Source: Flaveria trinervia
Taxonomy: Eukaryota > Streptophyta > Magnoliopsida > Asterales > Asteraceae
Length of the DNA: 64,000 nucleotides
Reading direction: 5' to 3'
Assembly: GCA_025506515.1 (NCBI GenBank)
Contig: CM046447.1
Coordinates: 84,009,248-84,073,247 of the forward strand
The notes below the pieces were generated by a model that was given only the letters and a program-made list of their open reading frames with translations, did no database searches and was not told where the DNA came from. Shown here one piece after another: positions 33,479-45,345 of this stretch. Positions within the stretch are counted from its first letter, which is position 1. Every line of letters begins with the position of its first letter. A program made the translations under genes and the position numbers.

Positions 33479-35060
33479 AAACAATGATCTGAAATCAAGT
33501 TTAGGATTTTGTTTGATGTTTATATTTTAGTATGTTGAATGTTTGTGGAAAGAAGGGAGAAGTTTTTAGTGAAAACTTTTCTAGGTCTGAAAAAGTGCTC
33601 TGTAAAAGTGAATAATGAATACGTAAGTCAAAAACAACATATATACTCTCTCGGACTTATTAGTTTTATTTTATAAATGAATTGGGTCCCTCATTCCTTA
33701 TTACTCTTTCGTGGAATTTATTGTTTTGCAGATTTAAATTCTTCCGTATGTCATCTCCGGATGCCTAAATTTGATTTTCCACAGGATACCAAGCCATGCA
33801 AATAAATTATACTATTAAAATATTAGCAGATCCGTAGATTACCAATCTATGGATGGTTATATTTTAAGTGTATCAAGTTTTGTAGTTTTACACTTTAGCA
33901 TCTACCGAATTACAAATTTGCACTATTGCTTATGCTGAAGTACAAGGTTTGAAACTTGATTTTGTGTATGATTCTAACAAAATGATAGAATCATCTGTTA
34001 CAATATGTGCAAGAAAAATTATAACATGAAGAACCTCATGTATCCAACAAGCAAGTTAGTGATTAAGTTTCAATTCCTTCATTTGACTTTTTGTATTGAC
34101 AATTTAGATTACGTGATTTCATGTCTTAACTACTCCCCCTAAATTTATGATTAATGATAAAGTCATGGATTTATCATAAATTTTATCTAGGTGAATAGCA
34201 TGAAAGGCCCTTGTCTGTCCAACAGAAATGGAAAATAACTTAACAAAAATTATAGACAAAAATAAAATAAAAAATATGTACAAGCATATCCAAACATATA
34301 ATAGGATCATACTATGACACTAAGCATCTTTAGTATAAATTATTTTTACGGTATGAGACATGAATCTAGTGCTGATTATAAGTATAATGTTTCACATAAA
34401 TTCAAACATGAGTATATGTTCAACTAGGCATGTTGTTTATCATGTTTTAATGTTGATTAAAGATAGACTATTATGTGCTGAACATTCAATTCACATTTGA
34501 GTTTGTCCTCCATTTGTGAGTCAATTCATAATTTTTCACACTTAAAAACTATGTGCTTTAAGTTATAAGATCTATCTTGGGATTTATTTGAAATCTCATT
34601 AATGCTTTGATGCAAAAGCTCTTAAGTTAATATACAGTTGATCACAATGGATTCTTTTGAGAGCTTAGACATGATCATCATCAGGTCACCAAATCTTTAC
34701 TTTCGTAAAACAGAGGTGCCTATAACCCAGGTCTTTGTTTATACAAAATAGAGAGATGATATGGATCATAGTTTGTTCATCAGCTTGTTACTAGTGTGTA
34801 CCAAGGTCTTTGTTTACACAAAACAAAAGGAATATGATTTGCAATGATAGAAATTATAAAATGTTATAACAGAGTGTGCTTGGGTGAGTGATTTGATCAC
34901 ATTATGATAAAACTTACTTGTTTGTTCGTAAAAATGGAATTTCGCACAGACAGTCACCTTTTCATTATTTTATACATGCCCTTAGTGTACTTTCCACTCA
35001 ATCTAAACCTACTCACATATAAAGGCATGTTTGATCTATCTGTATTAAAAGTTAACACTT
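33479..35060. other. Cop-3 AT-rich spacer upstream of aORF
   Basis: Expected to lie between RNase H and the aORF of Cop-3. I see no coding domain, LTR end or motif cluster. A short repeat (CAAAGTCTTTGTTTA-like, near 34728 and 34805) is the only pattern noted. It is cut at 35061 by the Gyp-A2 LTR. Confidence 0.4.
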
Positions 35061-37011
35061 TGCAAGGCCCGTTCCCGAGACATTGAAAGCTGGTCAATCA
35101 TCGCATATAAAACATAAAATATACATTTAAATTCATTAAAACATTACAGCGGAATAACTTAAAAGTATTTCATATATATATATAACTGCTTTTGCAAAAT
35201 AATACAACATTGTTATCAATTACAAAATATTATTTACTCGTATTACAATGCAAAAACATCATCGTTATACAAAATTGATGTAATCCAAAAATGTGAAGTA
35301 GCTGCCCCGTGCCATCCTTAGCAACATTTACCTGCCAAATGGAAACACATAAAAGTCAGCATTGCTAAGTGAGTTCTAGTTTTATAAAATAAAATACTTT
35401 TACTTCATTTAAAACCGTTCTTTACTTTCATATGTGATCATGCATCATACGTATAAATGGATAATATTATTATCTTTCATTCAATGTACGTAATCATTAA
35501 CATTCTTTTTCATTCATTGTCATCCTTACTTATGATTCATACATTAATCATTATCTTCCTTACTTACATTCTGAAGCAATGCCATGTGCTATACCCCGAA
35601 CATTATGCATGAAGCTGGTTACTAGGCCTGAGGTCTATCATAGACCCCGAACATTATGCACAAAGCTGACTCTAGTACCTAGGGCAAGCGACAAGGGTCC
35701 CATACATATGGTCAATCACAAAGATTAGACCCCAATATGCATCCTTCTTGGTAGATAACACCCAAATCGTTGAGCTAACACCCTTCATTGGGTGTGAACC
35801 TCCTTATAGTGCTTGCAAGACTTTTCTTAGTTCTATTCATTAATGTATGCATTCATTCATTCTTTATGTTCCACTTTTCATTCATCATTAATTCCTTCTT
35901 TTATTACATAATACTTTACGTTCATTGATACCAACACACCATGCAAAGCCATGGAAATAAATATAATAAGGAACATAAAGCAACATACATAACATGCATA
36001 ACATCATCATAACATCACATACAGAACCATACATCATCATATAAGTCTTTAGGTGCATGGGCACTATTCAAGCGCATGACCATTTAGGTGCATGGGAACA
36101 CTTAGGCGAATGGGAAACTTTTGGGCGCATGGCCCAACACTTAGGCTTTTGGGCAAATTTCATGGCGCATGGGCACTGTGCAGGTGCATGACCTTAAAAG
36201 TGCATCACCTTACAAGCGCATGGACACTTAGTCAAATTCAGCCTTATCCTAGACGCATGGGAACTATCTGGGCGCGTGGGTTTTGGGTGTTTGGGAAAAT
36301 TCTTAGGCAATTCAACCATTGGGCGCATGGGCCAAATTCAGGCACATGGGCAACCAACCTAGTCTAAACAACATCATTCAATCCACAATTCAAATCCGAC
36401 TATGTTCTAGCGTAATTCTAACATACCAAACAACATATAACAGGCTCATAACATAAACATAACATCATAATACACCCAAATCATACCCCACCCGCATAGA
36501 CACACACATGAACATACGGGTATAATTACCAATTAATAAAATATTCACACATGTATTTCTAGCCCTAAAATCAGTTAAAACAAGTAAAAAGGGGGTTCTA
36601 GAACTCACCTTAGGCAACTTTAAGTATGACTTACTTCAAACCCGTATGCAAATGAATCAAACACCTAAAACCATAAGAACACACACAATCAAGCATAAAA
36701 ACACAAACATAAGCACATACTCCGGCTTAGACTGTCCAAGAACACCTCAAAACATGAATTCTTATCTTGAATTGATCATTCTTCTTCTTCCTTCTTCAAA
36801 ACCCTAAGACACTCCTTTCTTTCTCTATAATCCAAATACAAAAAGGTGAAAAGTAACATGGCATGGGCAACCATGTTGCTTTTGGGCAAAATTATAACAT
36901 ATTTTAGTACGTTCCATACTTTTAACCCCTCTACTTGGGTTTTATTTCATTTGTTTGCTTTCTTCACTTTTATTCTTTATTATACATCTTTTAAAATTTT
37001 TGGGTGTTACA
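35061..37011 (-). mobile_element. 3' LTR of Gyp-A2
   Basis: 1951 bp, minus orientation, TGTAACACCC (37011) to GGGCCTTGCA (35061). The terminal GCA instead of ACA is a point change. It has the GGCGCATGG cluster at about 36050-36360. Left flank CACTT. Pol of the same element adjoins at 37012. Confidence 0.9.
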
Positions 37012-38330
37012 AGTCCACCCCTTTATATAGGTTTCATCTTTGAAACCTGTTATTCCTCAAACAAATGTGGGTAATGCTGCCTTATTTCTTCTTTAGTCTC
37101 TCACGTAGACTCGGATCCCTTTTGGTGTTTCCAATACACGCGCACAAGGGGAACCACTTTATTTCCAAACCTCTTCTCCTTACGATCAATGATTGCCATC
37201 GGTTGCTACACATAATTGAATTGTTTATCCATTTCAATATCCTCAAGTGGTCAACAATATCTTCGTCAGCTAGGCATTTTCATAGATGAGGTGCATGGAA
37301 TGTCGGGTGAATTCAACTTAACTCATCGAGTAACTCCAACTATAGGCTGCCTCTCTTACTTGAGCAATGATTCGGAAAGGCCCTATGTACCTCAGGCTTA
37401 ACTTTCCCCACTTCCTAAACCGAATGATCCCCTTCCTAGGTGAGACTTTCTCTATAACTCTATCTCCCACCTTGAACTCAATTAGTCTACATCTTTTGTC
37501 GGTGTACGACTTGTGCCTATCCTTAGCTGCCTTCATGAAGGTTTTGATCTTTTCTAGCTTTGATCTTTTCTAACTTTTCATTCATAGCCTCGATCACCTC
37601 AATGATCCCCTACTCCTTCTGACCGATGTCACCCCAACAAACAAACGTTCTACATCTCCTACCTTATAGCATCTCATAAGGGGGAATACCAATGTTAGCA
37701 TGATAACTGTTATTGTATGAGAATTCTGCTAATGGTAAGTGGTCATCCCATTTTCCTCAAAAATCAATGATGCATGCTTGAAGCATATATTCTAGCGTCT
37801 GGATGGTTCTCTCCGACTGACCATCAGCCTATGGATGATAAGTTGTGTTAATGTGTAACCTCGTCCCTATAGCATCATGAAATTTCTTCCAAAGCTTGGA
37901 TGTAAACTGGGTGTCACAATCAAACACAATAGACACTGGTATACTGTGATAAGTTACAATCTCCTTGATGAATAGATTCGCTAGCCTCTCGGAGGAATAC
38001 GTCTCGTGGATCGGTAAAAAGCGAGCAGTGTTCATCAGAAGATCCACTATCACCCATATAGCATCATACCCTCTTGCAGTACGTAGTAGCTTCGTTATAC
38101 GCTCTCACTTCCACTCGGGTATATCCAAAGGTTGGATTTTCCCATATAACTTTTGATGCCCCGCCTTTACTTGCAAGCAAGTAATACACTTACTCACCTA
38201 CTCTGCTACGTCACGTTTCATACCCGGCCACCGGTAATCTTTCTTCATATCTTGATACATTTTTGTGACACCGTGATGAATGGAGTATTGAGTCTTATGG
38301 GATTCATCCAAAATCTATCCACATAAATCC
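37012..38330 (-). pseudogene. Gyp-A2 integrase and chromodomain
   Basis: Minus-strand integrase: H2C2 finger and KCITCLQVKAGHQK region near 38190-38150, catalytic-core pieces (VDLLMNTARFLPIHETYSSE, SIVFDCDTQFTSKLWKKFHD) at 38053-37870, then LEFKVGDRV-type linker with RKWGKLSLRYIGPFRI (37536-37390). The C-terminal chromodomain-like part (37320-37060) has PMAIIDRKEKRFGNKVVPLV and YWKHQKGSEST. Chromodomains in this gypsy lineage target insertion to particular chromatin. Stops and frameshifts throughout. Confidence 0.82.
37029..37048. other. Hairpin beside the Gyp-A2 polypurine tract
   Basis: AGGTTTCATCTTTGAAACCT, perfect 8-bp stem with a 4-base loop, about 17 bases from the LTR start at 37011. 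The bases between read AAAGGGGTGGACT on the minus strand, which is the polypurine tract. Confidence 0.7.
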
Positions 38331-39861
38331 CCATAATGAGGAATCAACACCCTTCTGAATCGGTTTCTAACATTGAGAGTGTTTTCACCTAACTTTGTGA
38401 CCATCCCTCTCATCCTTTTAGAGTTAAGATGATCCTCTTTCAACCCTTCATCTTGAAACTCCTTGACCTTCTTCATCACGTTAGAGGTCATAACTAACTA
38501 ATAAGCATTTACCCGAATCGATTCAGACCTCTCCTTTCGGTTAAGGGCATCCGCCACCACATTGGCCTTGCCCGAATGGTAATGGACTCGTAATCATAAT
38601 ACTTTATGATATTCAACCATCTCCTTTGTCTCATGTTTAAATCCTTCTACTTGAAGAAGTATTTCAAGCTCTTGTGGTAAGTGAATATCGTGCACTTCGT
38701 CTCGTATAGGTAGTGCCTCCAAATCTTTAATGTGAAGACAACAGTCGTTAACTCCAACTCATGAGTTGGACAATTAACCTCGGGAAACTTCAGTTGTCGA
38801 GATGCGTATTTTATAACTTCCCTCACTACATCAACATGCAACCCAACCTGAGTAGGAAGCATCTGAATAAACCACTAAATCCTTGCTTCCTTCAGGTAAT
38901 GATAAGATAGGAGCTTGAGTTAACCTTGCCTTTAACTCTTTAAAAGCCTTCTCTTGCTCTTGCCCCATACGAACTTTACATCCTTTCGGGCCAGCTTGGT
39001 CAATGGAGAAGCTATCTTGGAGAAGTCTTGAATGAATCTCCTATAATAACCCGCCAACCCCAAGAAACTACGGATCTCGGATGACGCCTTTGGAGAATTC
39101 CATTGTGTCATCGCTTCTACTTTAGCCGAGATAACCATAATCCCTTCAGGATTCACCACATGACCTAAGAACTAAACTTCATGCAACCAGATCGTGCACT
39201 TGGAGAATTTAGCATACAGGTTCTCCTTCCTCGACATCTCTAACACTTCCAGAATATGACCGGAATGCTCCTTCTTACTCTTTGAATAAATCAAGATATC
39301 ATCAATGAACAAAATCACTGATTTATCCAACATCAGTCAACAGACTCGATTAATCAAGTCCATAAAAGCAGCTGGCACGTTGTTTAAACAAAAAGACATG
39401 ACGAGGAACTTGTAGTGTCCATAACACATACAAAAAGCTATTTAGGAATGTCAACTGATGGTAACCAGATCAATGGTCTATCTTTGAGAACCAACTAGCA
39501 CATTGGAGCTGATCAAATAAGTCATTAATCCTTGGTAAAGGATATGATTGTTCACTGTCAACTTATTCAACTCATGGTAGTCGATCCATATCCTCATACT
39601 ACCGTCCTTCTTCTTTTCAAATAAGACAAGAGCACCCAAAAGAGAGATACTCGGCCTACAAAACCCTTTATCAAGCAACTCTTGCAATTGCTCCAACAAT
39701 TCCTTCATCTCAGAGGGTTCTAACCAATACCGTGCCTTAGCAACAGGTTAGGAATCGAGTATCAAATCAATCTGAAACTCGATCTCAAGATCTGATGGCA
39801 CACCTAGTAAATCTTCTGTGAACACATCTGGAAATTCACACACGACTGGTACATCAGACAG
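38331..39861 (-). pseudogene. Gyp-A2 reverse transcriptase and RNase H
   Basis: RT: MKELLEQLQELLDKGFCRPS and SMRIWIDYHELNKLTVNN (39708-39560). After a disturbed stretch come LFIDDILIYS (catalytic FIDD, about 39300), NPEGIMVISAKVEAMTQWNS, EIRSFLGLAGYYRRFIQDFS and KLARKDVKFVWG (39159-38965). RNase H: LELTTVVFTLKIWRHYLYET with TYHKSLKYFFK (38862-38647). Then a spacer to the integrase. It lies between protease (right) and integrase (left), the order PR-RT-RH-INT that defines gypsy. Stops are frequent. Confidence 0.87.
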
Positions 39862-40317
39862 TTATGGTGTTGGCATATCCACATCTTTCACGTAGGCCAA
39901 GTAGGCACTACATCCACGCCTCATGCACTTTCCCGCCACCAACATCGAAATCACCTTTGGAATGGTCGTAACTCGATCACCGTAGATTGTCACGGAACTT
40001 CTGTCAAGTGTTGTCAGTCTAATCATCTTCTTGTGACACACAATGTTCGCCTTGCAGTCCGCCAACCAATCCATTCCTAGGACTACATCGAAACCACCTA
40101 AGGTCATCACGAATGGTCTAACATGAAACTTATGACCTTCTAGTTCTATATCACAACCTTCTGTCATATCAACAATCCTGGTATACTTACGTATGGTAGC
40201 TTCTACAATTAAGGGCTTATCAATGCTCCTACTACTAACAGGCAATTTAGCACAGAAAGCAATAGAAATAAAACTCTTACTAGCACCAAAATCAAATAAC
40301 ACTAAAGCTAGAGTTTG
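39862..40317 (-). pseudogene. Gyp-A2 protease
   Basis: Aspartic protease of the gypsy polyprotein, open from the Cop-4 junction at 40317 to 39862. The active-site triad, LFDSGASKSFIS in Gyp-A3, is LFDFGASKSFIS here, so the residue after the catalytic Asp is changed. The flap-side segment FVMTLGGFDVVLGMDWLADC is intact. The N-terminal side and gag are absent, removed or displaced by the Cop-4 insertion and later rearrangement. Confidence 0.87.
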
Positions 40318-41052
40318 TGTTAGAACCATTTAGGTACGGAGTACTAACTGATTTATGTGTATACCAAACCAAATAGTGTAGAATCCTATTTTATTGGCGA
40401 TCCAATCAGTGAGAACACAAGTATAATCGATCTAACAATGAATCAAAATGTTAAGAATGATTGTAAGATGATTAACTACGATCTATGAACTTGCAACAGG
40501 TTTTCTCGAGTCTCTGGATGGCTAGGGTACAATTATGTGCATAGGTAATTGAATTTCTCCATTTTTCCACGAATTAGGTGGTATTTATAGGTTAGGGTTT
40601 TCATTCGTGCGACTAAACCATTAGCATGGTTCAGTCGTGCGATTGAGGCATGCGATTATCCATCCGTACGACTGAAGGTCCGGTCGTGTGACTGAGTCAA
40701 TCTTATGTCTCAATCGTGCGACTGGTCCAGTCTCCTAGTTCAGTCATGCGACTGGTTCATTAGCATGCAGTATTCATGCGTATGGTCCATTAGCATGGTT
40801 CATCGCATGAGAACTTCACACGATTAAGTTTAAACATGTTTCTCATTCATTATTGAATAAGAATTATGTAAACAACCACAAACCTATATAGTTAGTTCAA
40901 TATGCGTTGTCACACAATAAACAATGAAATATTAAACATTATATGCATCAACCACAAATTGTATTTTCATTCATACCCATTCAATTACATATATGTAAGA
41001 CATGAAAGACATTTTACATTAAGCTCCTAAACTAGGTACGCATGTATGTACA
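40318..41052 (-). mobile_element. 3' LTR of Cop-4
   Basis: 735 bp, TGTACATACATG (41052) to GGTTCTAACA (40318). TATA box CTATAAATA (minus strand, 40582-40590) with the TCGTGCGACTG cluster at 40600-40815 upstream of it. Left flank GTTTG inside the Gyp-A2 protease. Polypurine tract at 41053-41066. The 5' half of Cop-4 is missing. Confidence 0.9.
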
Positions 41053-41077
41053 AACTCCCCCTTGGACCTAGTTTACA

Positions 41078-44000
41078 TTATTGTCTAACATTTTTCATTA
41101 GCTCTTCAAACTTCTTGTACTTCTCCTCTCTTGTAGCTCCGACATGTATCTCAAATGCAAAACAAAGCCTTATAACATTTTAAAACTATAGGGCTTGTAC
41201 AATGTCTTGTGAATCATAGAATAGTGGCCACTTGTATAAAGTATAAACATCATCAGCACACAAGTTGGTCAGCCACATAGGTCAAATACCCAGATAGTAT
41301 CCATTTGGCTCTCCTTCTGTAAGACTATGACTGCTTCACCTGTTCTCCAATCGTAGTACCACCACTTGAAGTGTGGAGTGAAGTCCTATGGCATTTCCCT
41401 TAGAGGGATTCTTGACATTGTGCGCAAAGGACTCCACTTCAACACTATCTTTGGCTTTCCAGTAATGGGATCAACTTCAGACCTTCTGATGTACGTCGTC
41501 GGTTGTTGAGGTCTGAAGTTAACCCACCTGGTGTGGTACTCTTTCTTCAATGCAGTCTCAAACCAGCCTGACATTTTCTTTAGATTAGCATATAGCAACT
41601 TCAGTCATGCCAGCTGGTTGAGCTCAAAACCGGGAAGAGTCTTTAGTTCATGTGAAAATCTAAACTACTCTATGCCTCTTTCTCTCTTCATGGCATACAC
41701 GTTCAAATCCTCAAAATATGCCCACACTATAATCTTTCCTGGCACCTTTAGATGCTTCTTCACTTTGTATAGCTTAGTGTAGGCACTCAGCTTTGGAGCA
41801 GTGTGTTGGGATCGGATCTCTGTAAAACAAGCTGCCCATTTAGCCTTTTTGATGTTACATCAGCATCTAAGGCTTGGGCTTGATCCTTCTTCTTCTCGGA
41901 CTCTTGCTCCATCTGATCTAGTTTTTCAAACGTATAACTGATGAGAGTATCACCCAGATTGGGGACTACATTTCCCTCGCTATCAGCATACTCTGGATAA
42001 TGTTAGGCTGCGATGTCTTCAATCTCTATTTCATCCACATCATTAAGCTCGTCGTCACTAGCCACGTCAATGGTAGGGGCATCCTTGGCAATCTCGTCCG
42101 GGTTGAGCCGGAACATCTCAGTAAGATGTTTGTCAATAAGGTCATGAATGATTTCTCCTTCTTCAGGAATATAGCTTACTAATCTTTTGACGATCCCTTG
42201 CAAATCAAGAATCATTGTAAGTTGAAACTTGATTTGCTAAAAAGGAGTAATATCATACTCATCTTTCTGAGATGATTGATCTGCTTGATTTAAACATGTA
42301 ACACAACAATTGTTAGTAATTAATCAAGACAATCAAACATTTGATAAAGATGCATAAACATTAATTAAATATATTAATACAATATTCAAGTACAAAAGTT
42401 TTCACAAATATATAGACTTCTACGTATTACTTTTGTCTTGTATAGCATCCATGTCAGTAGGTGGGGCAGAAGATGAGGCACCTTGGTCTTGATTTCTCTT
42501 GGTATATCTCTCTTGACCTTGAGCTGAGGTAGATGCAGCTGTATCTCCTTCTTCATCATCATCATCCTTCTGCCTTTCCCTTCTCTCTTCATCATCAATT
42601 GCCTCATCATCCTCACTATCATCATCTTCATCATCATCTCCTTCTCTTATCTTGAGTAGCTCATCCTTTTATCCCTGAGCCTGAGCATGATGGTCTTGTT
42701 TGTAGCCCCAAACTCCCCAATCCTCTTAGCTGATTGGTCGTTTTTCTCTTGGATGAGCTTGCTGAGATATCTGCTGAGCTTGGGTAGCATTAAGCTACGC
42801 AAGCTGACGTAGTTGGGCAGCTCTCTCTTCATCAGCAGCCAACAGCTTCAGCACAACTCGATTGAGCGCTGACAGCTATGCCTCTACCCCAATGGGGGGC
42901 AGAGATGATCCTGTAGTGAATGATAGGTGGGATGATGGTCCGGCTTGGTGGCTAGTGGTGGTAGTGGTGGCAGTGCTGAATATGGGTGGTGGCATATGAG
43001 TGGGTGGAGTAGTAGTAGTGCTAATGGGTGAGGTAGTGGTGGTGGTGGGTGAGGTAGTGGTAGGTGGAGGTGTGGTAGTAATGGTGGCTGGAGTGGTAGT
43101 AGTGGTGGTGGGTAAGGTAGTGAGGTGGTAGTTGTGGTGGCAGTGGGGAAATAGGTAGTGATCAACGTGTACCTCTGTCTCTTTGGCTTCATCCCATGGG
43201 GCTAAGCCATCCTCTTTTTCCTCGAAACCTTCGAGGAGGATGCTCCCCCTGGGATGCTGGGTTGATCTGGGGTATAGGTAGTATCAGTCGTAGTATCCCT
43301 AAACTCACCCGGGCGTCTTCCAATAGCCCGAATCCCTTGCTCGGTGGCAACCACCTTGCTGCCCACCATTTGAATCAAGGGCTCCTCATTATCCTCTTCT
43401 CCTCATCAGGATAGAAATCATGATGGAATCTAGTTGTATCTTCTTTGTCGTGAGTGGATGGTGGAGGTGTAACATTTGTGGTGGTGGCCCAAGATGGGGT
43501 GGGGCTAGTGTCTCTATAATCACCACTGTCATCATCATCCGAGTCATAAGTGGGGAGCAGATGCTGCTTAATGTCTGAGTCATTTTCATCGTGGCGCGAC
43601 TTCCTTCGTGTCGGCGCCATGTAGTCTTCCTGGGCCAAATACCCAAACAACCTCCTTACAGGGGGCTTCACCTGCTTCCCCTGTACACCTTCATCCTCCC
43701 AAGGGTGGTGTCATCCTTGACCTTGAGCACCACGGCATACTCCTTCTCCTCTAGCAGCAAAGGGAGCTTCTGGTTAATAATCATCTGCATAATGCGAGGG
43801 TAAATGCAAAAGCACTCCTTGCCCTTCGCCTCGATGTTCTCCACCAGGTAGGTGAAGATCATCCTCGAGAAGCTAAACGGATGTTTCAGCATCAATGCCA
43901 CATAGGCGTTCTGAATCTGATTCGACAGCTCATCGAAACCTCCCTTCCTTGAGGCAATGCTCTTAAGAAGCACATGGGCCAAGTACATAAATTAGTGGCA

Positions 44001-44086
44001 CAGGTTGCTCTTGTTGAGCACACCTGCGTTGATATCCCCCGAGTACTTGGCCCGCAGAAAACAGCCTCGTACAGTCATGTTTGGGA
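41078..44086 (-). pseudogene. Cop-4 accessory ORF (aORF), most complete C-terminal two thirds
   Basis: Runs from the patchwork junction near 44086 to a stop at 41080-41078 (KNVRQ then TAA), 25 bases before the LTR. Segments: KYLAHVLLKSIASRKGGFDE-like block (43988-43680), KPPVRRLFGYLAQEDYMAPT, acidic stretch (43560-43500), Thr/Pro or Pro/Leu-reading tract (43190-42890), coiled coil and mixed charge (42830-42400), then ILDLQGIVKRLVSYIPEEGE with MFRLNPDEIAKDAP (42215-42003). The C-terminal domain has KKEYHTRWVNFRPQQPTTYI, PKIVLKWSPLRTMSRIPLRE (41598-41386) and FKWWYYDWRTGEAVIVL. Frame changes are few in the conserved blocks but many in the low-complexity parts. The N-terminal domain lies beyond the junction and is lost. 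Role unknown. Confidence 0.75.
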
Positions 44087-44318
44087 CCTTGGAAACATGA
44101 ACATCTTATCAACTTTCTATACTCTTATTTAGTCACATAAATAACCAAAGATGTATTTCAAGGAATTATAGGTCCTTCCTTCAAATATTCCAATGATTCT
44201 AGAGGAAATATGCCTTGAAAACCTATCTGGCCCTAATTTCCTATTTGACATGCATTTCAGATGCATGTGACATAGGAATATATATAGCTTGCATAGTCTT
44301 CCTTTCTTGATTTCACCC
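44087..44318 (-). pseudogene. 232-bp piece of Cop-3-type aORF in a rearrangement patchwork
   Basis: Aligns without gaps to 32871-33102 with about six differences, all transitions. It sits between Cop-4 aORF sequence and a Gyp-B LTR fragment and is flanked by short repeats of its neighbours, so it is filler rather than an independent insertion. Confidence 0.9.
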
Positions 44319-44328
44319 CGAGTACTTG

Positions 44329-44460
44329 AAAGTTGATTAGTAGTTAAGACATCATGTTTGGGACTGGAAATTGTGTATTATGGTGTATGTTGAATGCAAT
44401 GAACATAGTTATGAATATGATTGTGATCATCATACACGCGTGCGAATCTGAGGCCCCTAC
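44329..44460 (+). mobile_element. Fragment of a Gyp-B LTR, plus orientation
   Basis: Reverse complement of the part of the Gyp-B LTR seen at about 23700-23825 (GTTGATTAGTAGTTA, ATGTTTGGGACTGGAA, GAGGCCCCTAC). It is interrupted at 44461 by Gyp-A3. The flank CCTAC is the likely target site. Confidence 0.88.
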
Positions 44461-44569
44461 TGTAACACCCGTTATTTATTATTTTAAAGCCGACGAAGGG
44501 AGAAAAAGAAATAAAGTCCAAAGTCGAGGGACCAAACTCGCCAACGAAAGAGAGTCGGGTGAGTGGGAG

Positions 44570-44578
44570 TATATAAGG
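44570..44578 (+). promoter_or_regulatory. TATA box of the Gyp-A3 LTR
   Basis: GAGTATATAAGGGAG, 110 bases into the LTR. Transcription would start shortly after, which places the motif cluster at 45005-45345 inside the transcribed leader. Confidence 0.6.
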
Positions 44579-45004
44579 GAGAGGGCAGCCCTTACCCTCT
44601 CCCCACACACTCACAATTCAGCCAAAGAAAAGAGGAGAAGAGAGAAAGGAAGAAAAGAGGAAAACTGTTGGTTCGGGTCGGTTTGAGTAGTCAAAATCGT
44701 CGTGTAGCAAGCCAAACCAAAGCCCTTGTCATTGTGCTTATTTGTGTGAGTTCTAGGACCCCTCTTTTATTTGTTTTCAAACAATTTTGGGGCTGGAAAA
44801 CATCTGAAATCGGGTTTTTCGTGGGGTGTATGTTGACCCGTTTGTGTATGATGTGTTGAGTCTTGATTTTGAGCTTGCATGTGCTTGAATGGTGTTGTGG
44901 TATGCATCCCTAAGGTTTAGGATGGTCGATTTGGGGTCAAAATGGGTTTAGAAGAGTTTGGAGGCTGAAAACTCTCGGCTACAGTCGGGATGAACTGCAT
45001 TCTG

Positions 45005-45345
45005 CATCAGCTAGGGCTAGGCGACCGACTGGGGGCCGAATGGAGGCCATACGGCCAAATAGGGTGCAGTTGGGGTCCATTCGCACAATTGGGGACCTTT
45101 CGCACGATTGAAGCTCCATTCGCATGATTGAAAGGCCAGTCGCATGGAGGACTTGCGACTGAAGGACCAGTCGTATAAGTGCTCATCCGCATTAATCCCA
45201 TTTGCATGAGGTTCATCCGCATTGTCCATTCGCACGACCGGGCATTCATTCGCATGAGTGTCCATCCGCATGAGTGTCCATCCGCATTAGTTCATTCGCA
45301 TAGTGTTCAGTCGCACGGAGGCCACGCGACTGAAGGTGTCCTTAC
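45005..45345. repeat. CG-rich motif cluster in Gyp-A3 LTR
   Basis: About 15 degenerate copies of CATTCGCATGA, CAGTCGCATGG and GCGACTGAAGG. They resemble the copia motif TCGTGCGACTGA in the reverse sense (CA instead of TG in the centre). Confidence 0.8.

Noticed and set aside
34119..34310. Short hydrophobic minus-strand frame
   Set aside because: AT-rich sequence readily gives Leu/Ile/Phe-rich frames; no start context or homologue is seen.
33479..35060. Possible additional LTR ending near a CTCCCCCT run at about 34132
   Set aside because: The purine-rich run on the minus strand resembles a polypurine tract, but no TG...CA LTR ends could be placed beside it.
44354..44859. Plus-strand frames across the Gyp-A3 LTR start
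   Set aside because: They cross the insertion junction between two unrelated repeats and include the TATA region; chance frames.
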